Positions 49,614 through 58,591 are shown, counted from the first letter of the stretch. The stretch: DNA of 64,000 nucleotides from Firmicutes bacterium UBA5201 (GCA_002412775.1 DHVT01000015.1:1-64000); one strand, 5' to 3'. Program-made: numbers and translations. The notes: a model not told the origin generated them from the sequence alone.

Positions 49614-52022
49614 ATGGTATTGTTATCGGTCTTATTATTGGCGGTATTGTTTTACTTGTTATTAACGGTTCAAACCCTCAGCAAAAAAGTCCGTTCACAG
49701 GACATGCAAATCAAGCGGCTTTACAGCAATATGGATTTTTTGAAAAAGAAGATGGACGGATTGGAGCCATTAGAGCCGAAGGAAACTGTGGATTCCATTG
49801 AAAAAATCGAGCAACCTTCGGAAATCGTGCAAGAGGCAGAAGTTACCACAAAACCGGTTGAAGTTGCGATCGAACCGAAGACTGAACGAAAACGGAATTT
49901 GTTTTCGGTGGAATCCATCATAACGAAACTGGGCATATTGATGCTTCTGATCGGTGTGGGCTATATATTCAAACTGGCATATGACCATGGTTATTTTACC
50001 GAAAAGCTCGCACTGCTCACAGGCGCATTCATTGGATTTGTTTTGATCGGAATAGGTGAACATGTCAGGCGGAAAGAGCGTCATATTTTGAGCCAAGTGC
50101 TTTTTGGTGGTGGTATAGCGACATTGTTCATCACCACATATGCCGCTTATCAGGTTTATGGATTCATCTCAAGTGGCATGGCTTTTGTATTTTTGTCAGC
50201 TCTAACTCTCATGACTTATGGCATCGCACTCTATGTGGATCAACCGCTCATGTCAGTCATAGGCGTGCTAGGTGGACTTTTGACACCATTCATGGTGGAG
50301 CTGGATTTCTTGGGACTCAATGGATTGGGGATTTACATGTTGTTCTTGGCAATCACGAGCATGGGAATCTACGTTTATAAAAAGTGGCGAGTTTTACAGT
50401 TTTCCACTATCATAGGGATTTTTGCGGTAACCGGATATTTGGTGGGACTCGGAAGGTTTTCAATTAAAGATGAATACCTGTTGGCGACTCTCATAGGGGT
50501 GCTTTATTTGGTGTTCCACGGTGTGGAATATGTGATGACCTATCTGAATGAAGTCGAGAAATCCAAATACGATTTTGGAGCTTTGATACTGGGCGTATTG
50601 CCTTTGATCGCAATGCTTGAACTGCGGGTTCTACTCGACTTGGAACCTGAAACATGGGGTTGGATCTGTATCTTGATTGCAGCGCATTACTCGATTTTAT
50701 GGATGGTGCTATTCAAAAAAGAGGGGTACAGCCTGATCACCGATGTTCTGCTCGGACTTTCGGCATTGTTTTCGTTGTTTGCTTGCCTACTTTACTTTGA
50801 AGGCGATATTCTGGCATTGTCCATAATTGCGCTTGGTCTTTTGTTTACAATAGTCGGGGAGCGCAAGGCGCATGGATATACAAAAATAGGTGGTCATGCC
50901 ATTTTTATGATCGGATTTGTGATCGCATTCCTGGAGATGAGCCACAACATGTTTATTGAGACAGCCCTTTGGTCCGATTATTTGAGCCATAGTGCCGTCC
51001 TTGGTTTCCTTGGTGTAGGAGTTTATCTACAAAAAAACCGGGTTCGACTGATTTATGGAATCCTAACACTTGAATTGTACGCTTTGGTATTCTTTGAGGC
51101 TGTGGTTTGGCAGCTCACAAAAGACGGTGAGCTCATGATTGCTGCCATGGTGTTATGGCATGGGATTTATCTCTTTGGACTCCATTACGCAAACGGTAGA
51201 ACAAAACTCGTTCCCAATCTGAGTCTTTTGATCTTGTCCTCGATCCCCCTGCTTGGCAGGATTTTTTGGATCGGCATGGATATCATAAATGCGGAATTCA
51301 AGCTTTATAATTTTGTGGCCTTTGTGATTTATGGTGTTGCGCTTTATGGCTTCGCCCATTATAAAGCTCAGGACTGGAAACCGATCGAACGCACGATTTT
51401 GAAGTGGTTTGCGTTTATTATGCTCGGCATTGCATCGCTTGTTGACCTGTACAATCTGACGGAACATTTTGGCTACGGACTATTTATGTTTGGGGCTCTG
51501 GTTCTGTTGATGAACCGATACGAACTGAAACAAACGGATAAGATTATCTCCGGGCTACGCATCATGACCAGCGCTGTTTGGTTGTTTTTGATGTCGCTTT
51601 ATATGGTCTTCGGCATCGATCAATCCACGTTTATATTCACCAGATTCCTTGTGGATGTGGGAACTCTAGGTATGCTGTATATGATTCTCAAGCGATTGAA
51701 TATCAAAGCGGAAATTCAACTTCTGATTCACTGGTTGGTATACCTTATAGTGATTCATCAGAATTTCAAAGGCATGGATGGGACGGTCACCTTACTTTGG
51801 GCAGGGTATGCCATTGCTGTACTTGCAGGTGGTGTCCTGAAAGGTCAGCGCAACTTCGCAAACATCGCTTTATTGATGATCGTGTTTGTCGCCGCCAAAT
51901 TTATCATTGTGGATCTGAGCACTGTCAGCATTTTATGGAAAATCATTACCTCAATGGTTTTTGGATCGGCACTGTTGATTCTCAGCTATGTCCTTCAGCC
52001 ATTTCTTACGAAGAAGGAGTAG
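49614..52022 (+). CDS. DUF2339 multi-pass membrane protein
   Basis: Protein of 802 residues. An N-terminal membrane helix (residues 2-18) is followed by a short coiled coil and a Glu/Pro/Val-rich linker (to about 100), then about 20 to 24 membrane helices to the C-terminus. The ITKLGILMLLIGVGYIFKLA entry into the membrane region and the SQVLFGGGIATLFITTYAAY helix are typical of DUF2339 proteins. Function of the family is unknown; envelope-related roles have been suggested. ATG at 49614 follows AGGAG. Monocistronic as far as can be seen. Confidence 0.85.
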   Translation: MVLLSVLLLAVLFYLLLTVQTLSKKVRSQDMQIKRLYSNMDFLKKKMDGLEPLEPKETVDSIEKIEQPSEIVQEAEVTTKPVEVAIEPKTERKRNLFSVESIITKLGILMLLIGVGYIFKLAYDHGYFTEKLALLTGAFIGFVLIGIGEHVRRKERHILSQVLFGGGIATLFITTYAAYQVYGFISSGMAFVFLSALTLMTYGIALYVDQPLMSVIGVLGGLLTPFMVELDFLGLNGLGIYMLFLAITSMGIYVYKKWRVLQFSTIIGIFAVTGYLVGLGRFSIKDEYLLATLIGVLYLVFHGVEYVMTYLNEVEKSKYDFGALILGVLPLIAMLELRVLLDLEPETWGWICILIAAHYSILWMVLFKKEGYSLITDVLLGLSALFSLFACLLYFEGDILALSIIALGLLFTIVGERKAHGYTKIGGHAIFMIGFVIAFLEMSHNMFIETALWSDYLSHSAVLGFLGVGVYLQKNRVRLIYGILTLELYALVFFEAVVWQLTKDGELMIAAMVLWHGIYLFGLHYANGRTKLVPNLSLLILSSIPLLGRIFWIGMDIINAEFKLYNFVAFVIYGVALYGFAHYKAQDWKPIERTILKWFAFIMLGIASLVDLYNLTEHFGYGLFMFGALVLLMNRYELKQTDKIISGLRIMTSAVWLFLMSLYMVFGIDQSTFIFTRFLVDVGTLGMLYMILKRLNIKAEIQLLIHWLVYLIVIHQNFKGMDGTVTLLWAGYAIAVLAGGVLKGQRNFANIALLMIVFVAAKFIIVDLSTVSILWKIITSMVFGSALLILSYVLQPFLTKKE

Positions 52023-52067
52023 TGGAATCAGAAGAAAAAATAATTATCAGAAAATTCAATAAAAATG

Positions 52068-52096
52068 TGGACAAAAAAAATGAGAAATGATATTAT
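52068..52096 (+). promoter_or_regulatory. Promoter of codB-codA
   Basis: TGGACA (52068-52073), 17-bp spacer, TATTAT (52091-52096). The first operator starts 9 bp after the -10, over the expected start point. Confidence 0.65.
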
Positions 52097-52104
52097 TATT
52101 TCAA

Positions 52105-52120
52105 ATGTAACTAGTTTCAA
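52105..52120. promoter_or_regulatory. LacI-type operator 1
   Basis: ATGTAACTAGTTTCAA: same as operator 2 at 13 or more positions, with one half-site degenerate. Centred 68 bp upstream of operator 2. Confidence 0.65.
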
Positions 52121-52132
52121 CAACGAATCAGC

Positions 52133-52159
52133 TTTCCTCCGAAATCGCTTCGGAGGAAA
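52133..52159 (+). other. Hairpin in codB leader that holds a ribosome site
   Basis: TTTCCTCCGAA, loop ATCGC, TTCGGAGGAAA: perfect 11-bp stem. The right arm contains GGAGG, which lies 6 nt before an ATG at 52163. There is no T run after it, so it is not a terminator on the plus strand. Confidence 0.7.
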
Positions 52160-52162
52160 AAA

Positions 52163-52222
52163 ATGAAACAAATTGTAACTAGTTACAAAATGAAAGGGGG
52201 ATATTATGTCAAAAGAACCTAA
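52163..52222 (+). CDS. Possible 19-residue leader peptide overlapping codB
   Basis: ATG preceded by GGAGG with 6-nt spacing, 19 codons (MKQIVTSYKMKGGYYVKRT), stop at 52220-52222, 17 bp inside codB in another frame. Operator 2 lies within it. It may be chance, but the combination of a sequestered ribosome site and overlap with the codB start would allow translational control. Confidence 0.3.
   Translation: MKQIVTSYKMKGGYYVKRT
52173..52188. promoter_or_regulatory. LacI-type operator 2
   Basis: TTGTAACTAGTTACAA is a perfect 16-bp palindrome, 18 bp before the codB start. It resembles LacI/GalR operators (TGTAAC-GTTACA) except for the central CTAG. The likely ligand is the LacI-family protein encoded at 54885-55934. 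Confidence 0.75.
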
Positions 52223-53498
52223 AGAAGTAATGGTGCACGATGATTATGCACACGAACCAGTACCTGACAGCGCAAGGAGAGGACTTCTGTCCATGTCCAT
52301 GGTCATGCTTGGCTTCACTTTTTTTGCTGCAAGCATGTGGACTGGCGGAACACTAGGAATGGGGTTCAGAGTGTTTCCGGACTTATTGATCGTTGTTCTT
52401 TTCGGTAACTTGATTTTAGGCATCTATGGAGGTTTTCTCGGCTTTGCTGCTGCAAAAACCAACCTTTCCACACATGTACTGGCACGTTATGCTTTTGGAG
52501 TGAACGGATCGAAAATCCCGTCATTCATGCTCGCTTTTACTCAAATCGGATGGTTTGGAGTTGGTGTGGCAATGTTTGCATATCCCATCAACAAATTTAC
52601 AGGCATTTCAGTTTGGCCACTCATCATCATCGGTGGCGCTCTGATGACAGCAACGGTGGTCATCGGATTCAAAGCAATTGAATGGATCAGCAAAATTGCC
52701 GTTCCGGCAATTATTATATTAGGCATCATGTCAGTCACAAGAGCCATTACGACAATGGGAGGCGTAAAACCACTCCTCGACGTGCAGCCGGAGTCATCCA
52801 TGACACTCGCTGTCGGGGTCGCACTCGCGGTCGGATCATTCATCAGTGGAGCAACACTGACACCTGACTTCGTACGTTTTTCGAAAACCAAAAAAATCGG
52901 TGTATCCGCGACAATCATCGGATTCACATTCGGTAACAGTTTGATGTTCATGTTCGGTGCAATAGGTGCCATATCCACAGGCATGTCAGACATTTCGGAA
53001 GTGCTCGCCGCGCAAGGACTTTTAGGAGCAGGTATCGCACTTTTGGCACTCAATATCTGGACGACAAACGACAACGCACTTTATGCTTCAGGTCTGGGGC
53101 TTGCCAACATCACCGGGCTTAAAAGGAAGCATCTGACCATCGCTGCGGGCGTCATAGGAACAATCTTCGCGATTTTCCTATACAACAACTTCGTCGGCTG
53201 GCTGAATTTCTTGAGTGTCTCGTTGCCTCCAATCGGTGGTATCATCATTTCTGATTTCTATCTCAGACGCAAGAAGATTTATCCGCTTGCCTCTGAACAC
53301 AAATTCGTAAGCGTGAACTGGGCATCCATCATTGCCTGGGCACTAGCAATAGGTGTATCGGTTATTTCGCCCAAGACAGGCTTCTTTTCCATCGCACCGC
53401 TCAACGCCATACTTTCCGCAATCTTCTTCTACTACATGTTGGATATGTTAATGAATGGGAACAAAGTAGTAGAGGCCATTGCAGAACAATCGAACTGA
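52206..53498 (+). CDS. codB: Cytosine permease
   Basis: Membrane transporter of 430 residues of the nucleobase:cation symporter-1 family, about 12 helices. CodB features include the RRGLLSMSMVMLGFTFF start, AKTNLSTHVLARYAFG, FTQIGWFGVGVAMFA, the GATLTPDFVRFSKTKK loop, and TNDNALYASGLGLANI in the second half. It imports cytosine or a related base with a cation. ATG at 52206 follows AAAGGGGG. The cytosine deaminase gene begins 16 bp downstream, so import and deamination are coupled. The promoter region carries two LacI-type operators, pointing to induction by a pyrimidine-related effector. Confidence 0.94.
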   Translation: MSKEPKEVMVHDDYAHEPVPDSARRGLLSMSMVMLGFTFFAASMWTGGTLGMGFRVFPDLLIVVLFGNLILGIYGGFLGFAAAKTNLSTHVLARYAFGVNGSKIPSFMLAFTQIGWFGVGVAMFAYPINKFTGISVWPLIIIGGALMTATVVIGFKAIEWISKIAVPAIIILGIMSVTRAITTMGGVKPLLDVQPESSMTLAVGVALAVGSFISGATLTPDFVRFSKTKKIGVSATIIGFTFGNSLMFMFGAIGAISTGMSDISEVLAAQGLLGAGIALLALNIWTTNDNALYASGLGLANITGLKRKHLTIAAGVIGTIFAIFLYNNFVGWLNFLSVSLPPIGGIIISDFYLRRKKIYPLASEHKFVSVNWASIIAWALAIGVSVISPKTGFFSIAPLNAILSAIFFYYMLDMLMNGNKVVEAIAEQSN

Positions 53499-53514
53499 TG
53501 ACAGGAGGACATGA

Positions 53515-54786
53515 ATGCAATTAATCATTAAGAACGCAAAACTTAGAAATCATGAAACTTTGATGTCCATCGGCATTGAAAATGGAAAAATTGTCGCCAT
53601 AGATCATGACATCGCAGCAGAAACAGCAAAAGTGATCGATGCGGGGGGCCATTTGGTGTTGCCGCCATTCATAGATCCGCATTTGCATCTGGACGCGGTA
53701 CTCAGTGTTGGCGATCCAAGATTCAATGAGTCGGGCACGTTGCTTGAAGGCATACAGATCTGGGGAGAGCGAAAGCCATTTCTGACAAAAGAAATCCTGA
53801 AGAAAAACGCCATTGAGGCCATCAAATGGGAAGCCGCCAATGGAACACTGAAAATAAGAACACATGCGGACACAACCGATCCAACACTTCTCACTGTGGA
53901 ATCATTGCTTGAAGTGAAAGAGGAAATGAAGGATTTGGTCGATCTTCAGATCGTAGCCTTCCCACAAGACGGCATCTTTACCACAAAAGAGGGACTGGAT
54001 TTGATGAAGCGCTCGCTCGAAATGGGCGTAGATGTAGTCGGAGGCATTCCCCACAATGAATTCACCAGAGAAGATGGTGTGAGGGATGTTGAAACCGTAT
54101 TTGAACTCGCTGAGAAATTCGATGCATTGATCGATATTCACGTGGATGAGACCGGTGATGAACAGTCCAGATTTGTGGAAGTCATGGCAAAGGAAACCAT
54201 CAACAGAGGTTGGCAAGGCAGAGTTACAGCGAGTCATACGACAGCAATGCATAATTACAACAATGATTACGCTTTCAAATTGATCGGAATCCTAAAGCGC
54301 GCTGAAATGAACATGATCACCAATCCTTTTGACAATTCGGTGCTTCAAAACCGTACAGACGGCTATCCGCGCAGAAGAGGCCACACACGTGTGGACGAAT
54401 TGCTCGCTAGAGGCGTCAATGTCAGCATAGGTCATGACAGCATCATGGACCCTTGGTATCCGATGGGCAAAGGCAGCATGCTCCAAGCAGCCAATTTGCT
54501 CCTTCATACAGCCCATATGAGTGGCTATAGCCAAGTCTCTCAGCTGATTGACATGATCACGGACAATTCAGCCAAAACAATGAACCTTGCTGAGGGGTAT
54601 GGCATTAAGGTGGGCAATCAGGCGGATATGATCATCCTTGATGCCACATCGGAATTCGATGCCATCAGACTTATGAGCGAATGTCTTTATGTCATTCGTA
54701 AAGGCAATATTGTCAGTACGGCACAGCCTGCAACCAGAATGCTCAATTTTGGAGGCGAAGTGAGAAATATTGATTTCAAATTATAG
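53515..54786 (+). CDS. codA: Cytosine deaminase-type amidohydrolase
   Basis: Amidohydrolase of 423 residues, highly similar in layout to Escherichia coli CodA. Metal and substrate residues are clear: DPHLHLDA, QIVAFPQDGI, IDIHVDETGDEQSRFVE, TASHTTAMHNY and GHDSIMDPWYPMGKG with the catalytic Asp308. The residue after it is Ser309, where E. coli CodA has Asp314 (GHDDVFDP); changes at that site are known to alter substrate preference in the E. coli enzyme. It may therefore favour a cytosine analogue. ATG at 53515 follows AGGAGG. Second gene of the codBA operon, with a terminator after it. Confidence 0.9.
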   Translation: MQLIIKNAKLRNHETLMSIGIENGKIVAIDHDIAAETAKVIDAGGHLVLPPFIDPHLHLDAVLSVGDPRFNESGTLLEGIQIWGERKPFLTKEILKKNAIEAIKWEAANGTLKIRTHADTTDPTLLTVESLLEVKEEMKDLVDLQIVAFPQDGIFTTKEGLDLMKRSLEMGVDVVGGIPHNEFTREDGVRDVETVFELAEKFDALIDIHVDETGDEQSRFVEVMAKETINRGWQGRVTASHTTAMHNYNNDYAFKLIGILKRAEMNMITNPFDNSVLQNRTDGYPRRRGHTRVDELLARGVNVSIGHDSIMDPWYPMGKGSMLQAANLLLHTAHMSGYSQVSQLIDMITDNSAKTMNLAEGYGIKVGNQADMIILDATSEFDAIRLMSECLYVIRKGNIVSTAQPATRMLNFGGEVRNIDFKL

Positions 54787-54802
54787 TGGCAAATATTCGT
54801 AG

Positions 54803-54838
54803 GGCGTGAAAGTTTGATTTTCACGCCTTACTTTTATT
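54803..54838 (+). terminator. Intrinsic terminator after codA
   Basis: GGCGTGAAA, 7-nt loop, TTTCACGCC, then TTACTTTTATT. Nine-bp perfect stem, 16 bp after codA. Confidence 0.82.
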
Positions 54839-54842
54839 GTGA

Positions 54843-54848
54843 TATAAT
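54843..54848 (+). promoter_or_regulatory. -10 box of the lacI-family gene
   Basis: TATAAT 36 bp before the TTG start. With a 17-bp spacer the -35 would be TTCACG (54820-54825), inside the stem of the codA terminator. Confidence 0.5.
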
Positions 54849-54884
54849 GTTTTCAGTGGCAATAACTAAAGTGAGGTGAGCGCT

Positions 54885-55934
54885 TTGAATATAAGAGATG
54901 TGGCGCAGCGCGCAGGCGTATCTGTTGCGACGGTCAGCAGGGTTCTTAACCATCCGGACCAAGTGACGCCTAAAACGAGGGAACGGATCCTTGAAATCAT
55001 GAAGGCCATGGACTACACCCCAAACTGGTTCGCAAGAGGCCTCAACCTTAACCGTACCGGCGTCATCGCGCTCCTGATTCCAAACATAATGAATCCGATT
55101 TATACGGAAATCGCCAAAGGTGTGGAGGAAGTCGCCCATAATAAGGGGTACTATACTTTGCTGTGCAATTCTGAGGATTCCAAAGAAAAAGAAGCCGCTT
55201 ACATAGAGATGTTGCTTCACAGGAAAGTGGATGGTCTGATTTTCATCGCGGGGCATCTCGATCCCAATCTTATGAAGCGAATAGAGGAAACCCGATTGCC
55301 TGCAGTAATGATTGGAAAAATCGAGGGCAATTGGCAATTCAGTGCAGTATACACAGACTATTTCGAAGGTGCCAGAAAAGCAACGGCCCATCTGATAGAA
55401 AATGGCTATAGCGGCATCGCCCATATCACTGGAAATCTTCGATTTATTGAAAGTGCCGAAAAACTGAATGGTTATAGGGAAGCTCTTAATAATGCGAATA
55501 TCGAAATCAATCCCAAATGGATCATCGGAGGAGAGGAGACCATCGAAGGTGGTTATTTGGCCGCTAAGCGGTTGGTGAGAAACCCCAATCCTCCTGAAGC
55601 GATTTTTATAGCAAATGACTGGATGGCGTTCGGTGCCATAGATGCCATCAAGACAGAAGGTTTCAGGATACCTGAAGATATCGCTATTGTAGGTTTTGAC
55701 AACAATAGGATGTCCGGACTCGTGGAACCCAAACTAACCACGGTGAACCTACCGGTCTACAAGATGGGGCTGACGGCCAGCAGACTTTTGTTCGATGAGA
55801 TGGATACGTTGCCTTCAACATCTGAAAGTGATGAGAAGACAGATCAGAAACAACAGATATTTTTGCCACTTACGATCAAGGTGAGACATTCATGTGGTCA
55901 TCAAGATCGAATCAAAGCTATATTTGGTGAATAG
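54885..55934 (+). CDS. LacI-family transcriptional regulator
   Basis: Repressor-type protein of 349 residues. The DNA-binding helix-turn-helix is MNIRDVAQRAGVSVATVSRV (residues 1-20) with the hinge helix near PNWFARGLNLNRTG, followed by a periplasmic-binding-protein-like effector domain (ALLIPNIMNPIYTEIAKGVE, GLIFIAGH, VAIVGFDNNRMSGLVEPKLTTV). The C-terminus ends in an unusual polar tail with a CGHQ segment. TTG at 54885 is chosen because GAGGTGAG precedes it and LacI proteins begin at this point; a GTG at 54876 is less likely. It lies between codA and the PreA-like gene and is the obvious candidate for binding the two palindromes before codB. Effector probably a pyrimidine or nucleoside. Confidence 0.92.
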   Translation: MNIRDVAQRAGVSVATVSRVLNHPDQVTPKTRERILEIMKAMDYTPNWFARGLNLNRTGVIALLIPNIMNPIYTEIAKGVEEVAHNKGYYTLLCNSEDSKEKEAAYIEMLLHRKVDGLIFIAGHLDPNLMKRIEETRLPAVMIGKIEGNWQFSAVYTDYFEGARKATAHLIENGYSGIAHITGNLRFIESAEKLNGYREALNNANIEINPKWIIGGEETIEGGYLAAKRLVRNPNPPEAIFIANDWMAFGAIDAIKTEGFRIPEDIAIVGFDNNRMSGLVEPKLTTVNLPVYKMGLTASRLLFDEMDTLPSTSESDEKTDQKQQIFLPLTIKVRHSCGHQDRIKAIFGE

Positions 55935-55943
55935 GGGGAACAT

Positions 55944-57059
55944 ATGCGTCTTAAAATGGATTTTATGGGCTTGTCATTAAAGAACCCGGTAATGGTGGCG
56001 GCGGGACCATGGAGTCGTAATCCAGAAACGATCATGCGTTCATTGGATGCTGGCGCTTCAGCGGTGGTGACGGAAACCATCGCAATGGAAGTCAGACAAA
56101 ATGTGCGGCCATGGATCTATTCAAAGAATGAAGGGTATCAGAACGTACGCCTATACAGTGATCATGCTCTTGAACAATGGCTTGTTTTCATCAGACAAAT
56201 CAAAAAAGAAGGTGGAACGGTCATTGCAAGCATCATGGCCCATTCACCCTCTGAAATGGCCTATATTGCGAAGAGCGTGTATAAGGCAGGAGCGGATGCC
56301 ATTGAACTTGGCCTGTCCATACCTCATGGTGAAGGTGTGGCGGTTATGGGATCGGATCCAGATCATATGTACAATTCTGTGAAAAGGGTGATTCAAAGTG
56401 TGGATATACCGGTTATGGTTAAATTCTCACCCCATGTCACTAATATCTCAGAACTGGCGAAAGTCGTGGAAAAAGCCGGTGCATCGGGCATTAGCGCCAT
56501 CGATACTGTAAGAAGTATCATCGGTGTCGATCTTGAAACATCAAAACCGCTTTTAGCCACATATGGAGGTTACTCGGGAGTGCCGATCAAACCGATCGGA
56601 CTAGCCACAGTGGCATCCATAGCCCAATCGGTCAAGATTCCTGTTTGCGGCATCGGAGGCATCAGCAATTGGAGCGATGGTCTGGAGTACATGATGCTCG
56701 GTGCGAGCACCATTCAAATCGGATCGGCCATTATGACACATGGACCAGAGGTCATAAGCGACGTGATCCAAGGCATGGACAAATGGTTGGAACAAAAGCA
56801 GCTGAGAGCGGAAGGCATAGTCGGAAAAGCCCTCTCCAATCTAAAATCGTTTGATGAAATAGAGATTTTGCCCTATAAGGCAGTTTTGAACGGCACTTGT
56901 CCTGAAAGCAGTTGTGAGACTTGCGTTGTTGGTTGCCTTGTGGGCGCACTGGAAAAGAAAAATGGCAATATCGTCTACCATCAAGAGCTCTGCAATGGTT
57001 GCGGACTTTGTGTGAGCTTATGCAAAGACCAAAATTTCGAGCTTAAGTGGCGATTATAA
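55944..57059 (+). CDS. PreA-like dihydropyrimidine dehydrogenase family protein
   Basis: Protein of 371 residues: FMN-binding TIM barrel of the dihydroorotate/dihydropyrimidine dehydrogenase family, then a C-terminal iron-sulfur segment with CPESSCETCVVGC and CNGCGLCVSLC. Barrel motifs include NPVMVAAGPWS, LGLSIPHGEG, YGGYSGVPIKPIGL and GIGGISNWSDGLEYMMLGA. Compared with mammalian DPD and bacterial PreA, the active-site loop is shortened and the catalytic Cys appears to be replaced by Met or lost. No PreT partner is adjacent. Context with codBA suggests a reductive step in pyrimidine use, but the altered loop leaves the substrate open. ATG at 55944 follows AGGGGGA, 9 bp after the regulator stop. 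Confidence 0.8.
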   Translation: MRLKMDFMGLSLKNPVMVAAGPWSRNPETIMRSLDAGASAVVTETIAMEVRQNVRPWIYSKNEGYQNVRLYSDHALEQWLVFIRQIKKEGGTVIASIMAHSPSEMAYIAKSVYKAGADAIELGLSIPHGEGVAVMGSDPDHMYNSVKRVIQSVDIPVMVKFSPHVTNISELAKVVEKAGASGISAIDTVRSIIGVDLETSKPLLATYGGYSGVPIKPIGLATVASIAQSVKIPVCGIGGISNWSDGLEYMMLGASTIQIGSAIMTHGPEVISDVIQGMDKWLEQKQLRAEGIVGKALSNLKSFDEIEILPYKAVLNGTCPESSCETCVVGCLVGALEKKNGNIVYHQELCNGCGLCVSLCKDQNFELKWRL

Positions 57060-57085
57060 AAAAGCATCAGAAAGGAAATACAAAC

Positions 57086-57544
57086 ATGAATAAAATCATA
57101 TCAATCGTCATCACAGTCATCATGGTCTTGGCGGGCATCTATCTCTTGGGAACCTTGACCTTCGATTCGGAATTTTCAAGCGAGCTGCAAGGCAAGTGGG
57201 TTGGAGAAAGCAAATCAAAGGAGGATGCCTCAGTCGTCATCGAACTGAACATCACCACTGACGGCACTGTGTATGGCACTGTTGGAGGAGCAAAATTCGA
57301 AAATGGCTCCATACGTAAAAACAGAAATTCCATTGGAGAAAGACTTGGCATCAATTCCGACTACATCATTGTGGACGGGACACTTAAAGGTCAGATTACA
57401 GAAGATGGAAAGAATCTCGACATCATGGTCACCATACCGTTTGATTTCAACAGCGGCATCATTGATGGTGGCATCAACCTAAAAAAGCCATTCTCTTATC
57501 CTGATCCAATTGTACGTGATATGGAGCTACGCTTATGGAACTGA
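57086..57544 (+). CDS. Small membrane-anchored or exported protein
   Basis: Protein of 152 residues, not recognised. It begins with one hydrophobic helix (IISIVITVIMVLAGIYLL) and continues as a beta-rich domain of about 120 residues that starts LQGKWVGESKSKEDASVV and repeats glycine-rich strands (TVYGTVGGAKF, IDGGINL), as in small lipocalin-like or DUF-type extracytoplasmic domains. ATG at 57086 follows AAAGGA. It lies 26 bp after the PreA-like gene and overlaps the nucleotidyltransferase start by 10 bp, so it sits inside an operon. Confidence 0.7.
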   Translation: MNKIISIVITVIMVLAGIYLLGTLTFDSEFSSELQGKWVGESKSKEDASVVIELNITTDGTVYGTVGGAKFENGSIRKNRNSIGERLGINSDYIIVDGTLKGQITEDGKNLDIMVTIPFDFNSGIIDGGINLKKPFSYPDPIVRDMELRLWN

Positions 57545-58590
57545 TGAAAGCAGCAGATCTGCTTATTGAGAAAATTAAAAGGGAATACAAGGAAGAAGTG
57601 GCGGTCGTAGTGGTCATGGGTTCTCATATTTATAACGAGACCCACAGCAGATCCGATCTCGACATGTACTTTGTCATCAACTCTCCAAAAGGTTATGAGC
57701 TTGGACTGACATTTGTCATCGATGGCATAGGTTTCGATTTTTGGCCAATTTCATGGGAACGCATAGAGCGCATGGCAAATCACGATGAAAGAGTGACCTC
57801 GATCATCACAGAAGGCCAGATCATCTACTCAGGATCAGAGGCTGACCTTGAGCGGTTCAACGCACTGAAGTCAAAAGCGCTGGATGTGAGCGACAATAAA
57901 AAATTCACACAAAAGTCCAGAAAGGTCTTTGACCAGGTTTACAAAAGCTATTTCAAACTGGAAGATGCCACGGATTTGACCTCAGTGAGAAGACATGGCA
58001 TCAATGTGATTTTTTCATTGACTTACGCCCTGGCACTCCTCAACAAGGAAACTGTAAAAAGAGGACGTGGCAAACTCAAGAAAGAGATTTTGGCCATGCC
58101 GCTCGTTCCGAAAGATTTCGAGCGCCATTATGATGTGATCTTCGAAAGCAAAGATTTGGGCGCCATCAAAAGCGCATCCCGTCATTTGGTCAGCAACATG
58201 GAAGAGCTCCTATCAAATGAAGAAACAAAGCAAATCGAACCGGTGGAGTTCAAAGAACAACTTCATGGGTTTTACGAAGAACTCATCAATTTTTACAACA
58301 AGATCCATCACGGCTGCGAAACGGGAGACTATGTCACAGCCTTTTATGCCGCAAATGAGATTGCAAGCGAAATTGACGACGTGCTCACAGGTACAGGCAT
58401 TTCCTCCAGCCAGTTGCCGGATCTGGTCGGTGCCTTTGACACGAATGACATCAACAAATTTTTAGAGGTGGCAGATGAACATCAGAAAGCTTTCGTCGCA
58501 CTGCTGGAAAACGGTGGCGTGAGCATTAGGACATTCAAGGATTTTGACGCACTGGAAGCGTATTTGAACCAATTAGGAAAGGGTGAATAA
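57535..58590 (+). CDS. Nucleotidyltransferase-domain protein
   Basis: Protein of 351 residues. The first 110 residues are a polymerase-beta-type nucleotidyltransferase fold: VMGSHIYNETHSRSDLDMYF has the GS and DxD pattern, with a third acidic residue expected at IGFDFWP. The remaining 240 residues are helical and resemble the C-terminal helper domain of aminoglycoside-type adenylyltransferases, without a motif that names a substrate. It could modify a small molecule or protein. The start overlaps the preceding gene by 10 bp, and the methyltransferase gene starts 1 bp after its stop, so it is part of the alkylation-repair operon. Confidence 0.78.
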   Translation: MELMKAADLLIEKIKREYKEEVAVVVVMGSHIYNETHSRSDLDMYFVINSPKGYELGLTFVIDGIGFDFWPISWERIERMANHDERVTSIITEGQIIYSGSEADLERFNALKSKALDVSDNKKFTQKSRKVFDQVYKSYFKLEDATDLTSVRRHGINVIFSLTYALALLNKETVKRGRGKLKKEILAMPLVPKDFERHYDVIFESKDLGAIKSASRHLVSNMEELLSNEETKQIEPVEFKEQLHGFYEELINFYNKIHHGCETGDYVTAFYAANEIASEIDDVLTGTGISSSQLPDLVGAFDTNDINKFLEVADEHQKAFVALLENGGVSIRTFKDFDALEAYLNQLGKGE

Positions 58591-58591
58591 A

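Noticed and set aside
52133..52159. codB leader hairpin considered as an attenuator/terminator
   Set aside because: No T run follows the stem on the plus strand; on the minus strand the T run precedes the hairpin.
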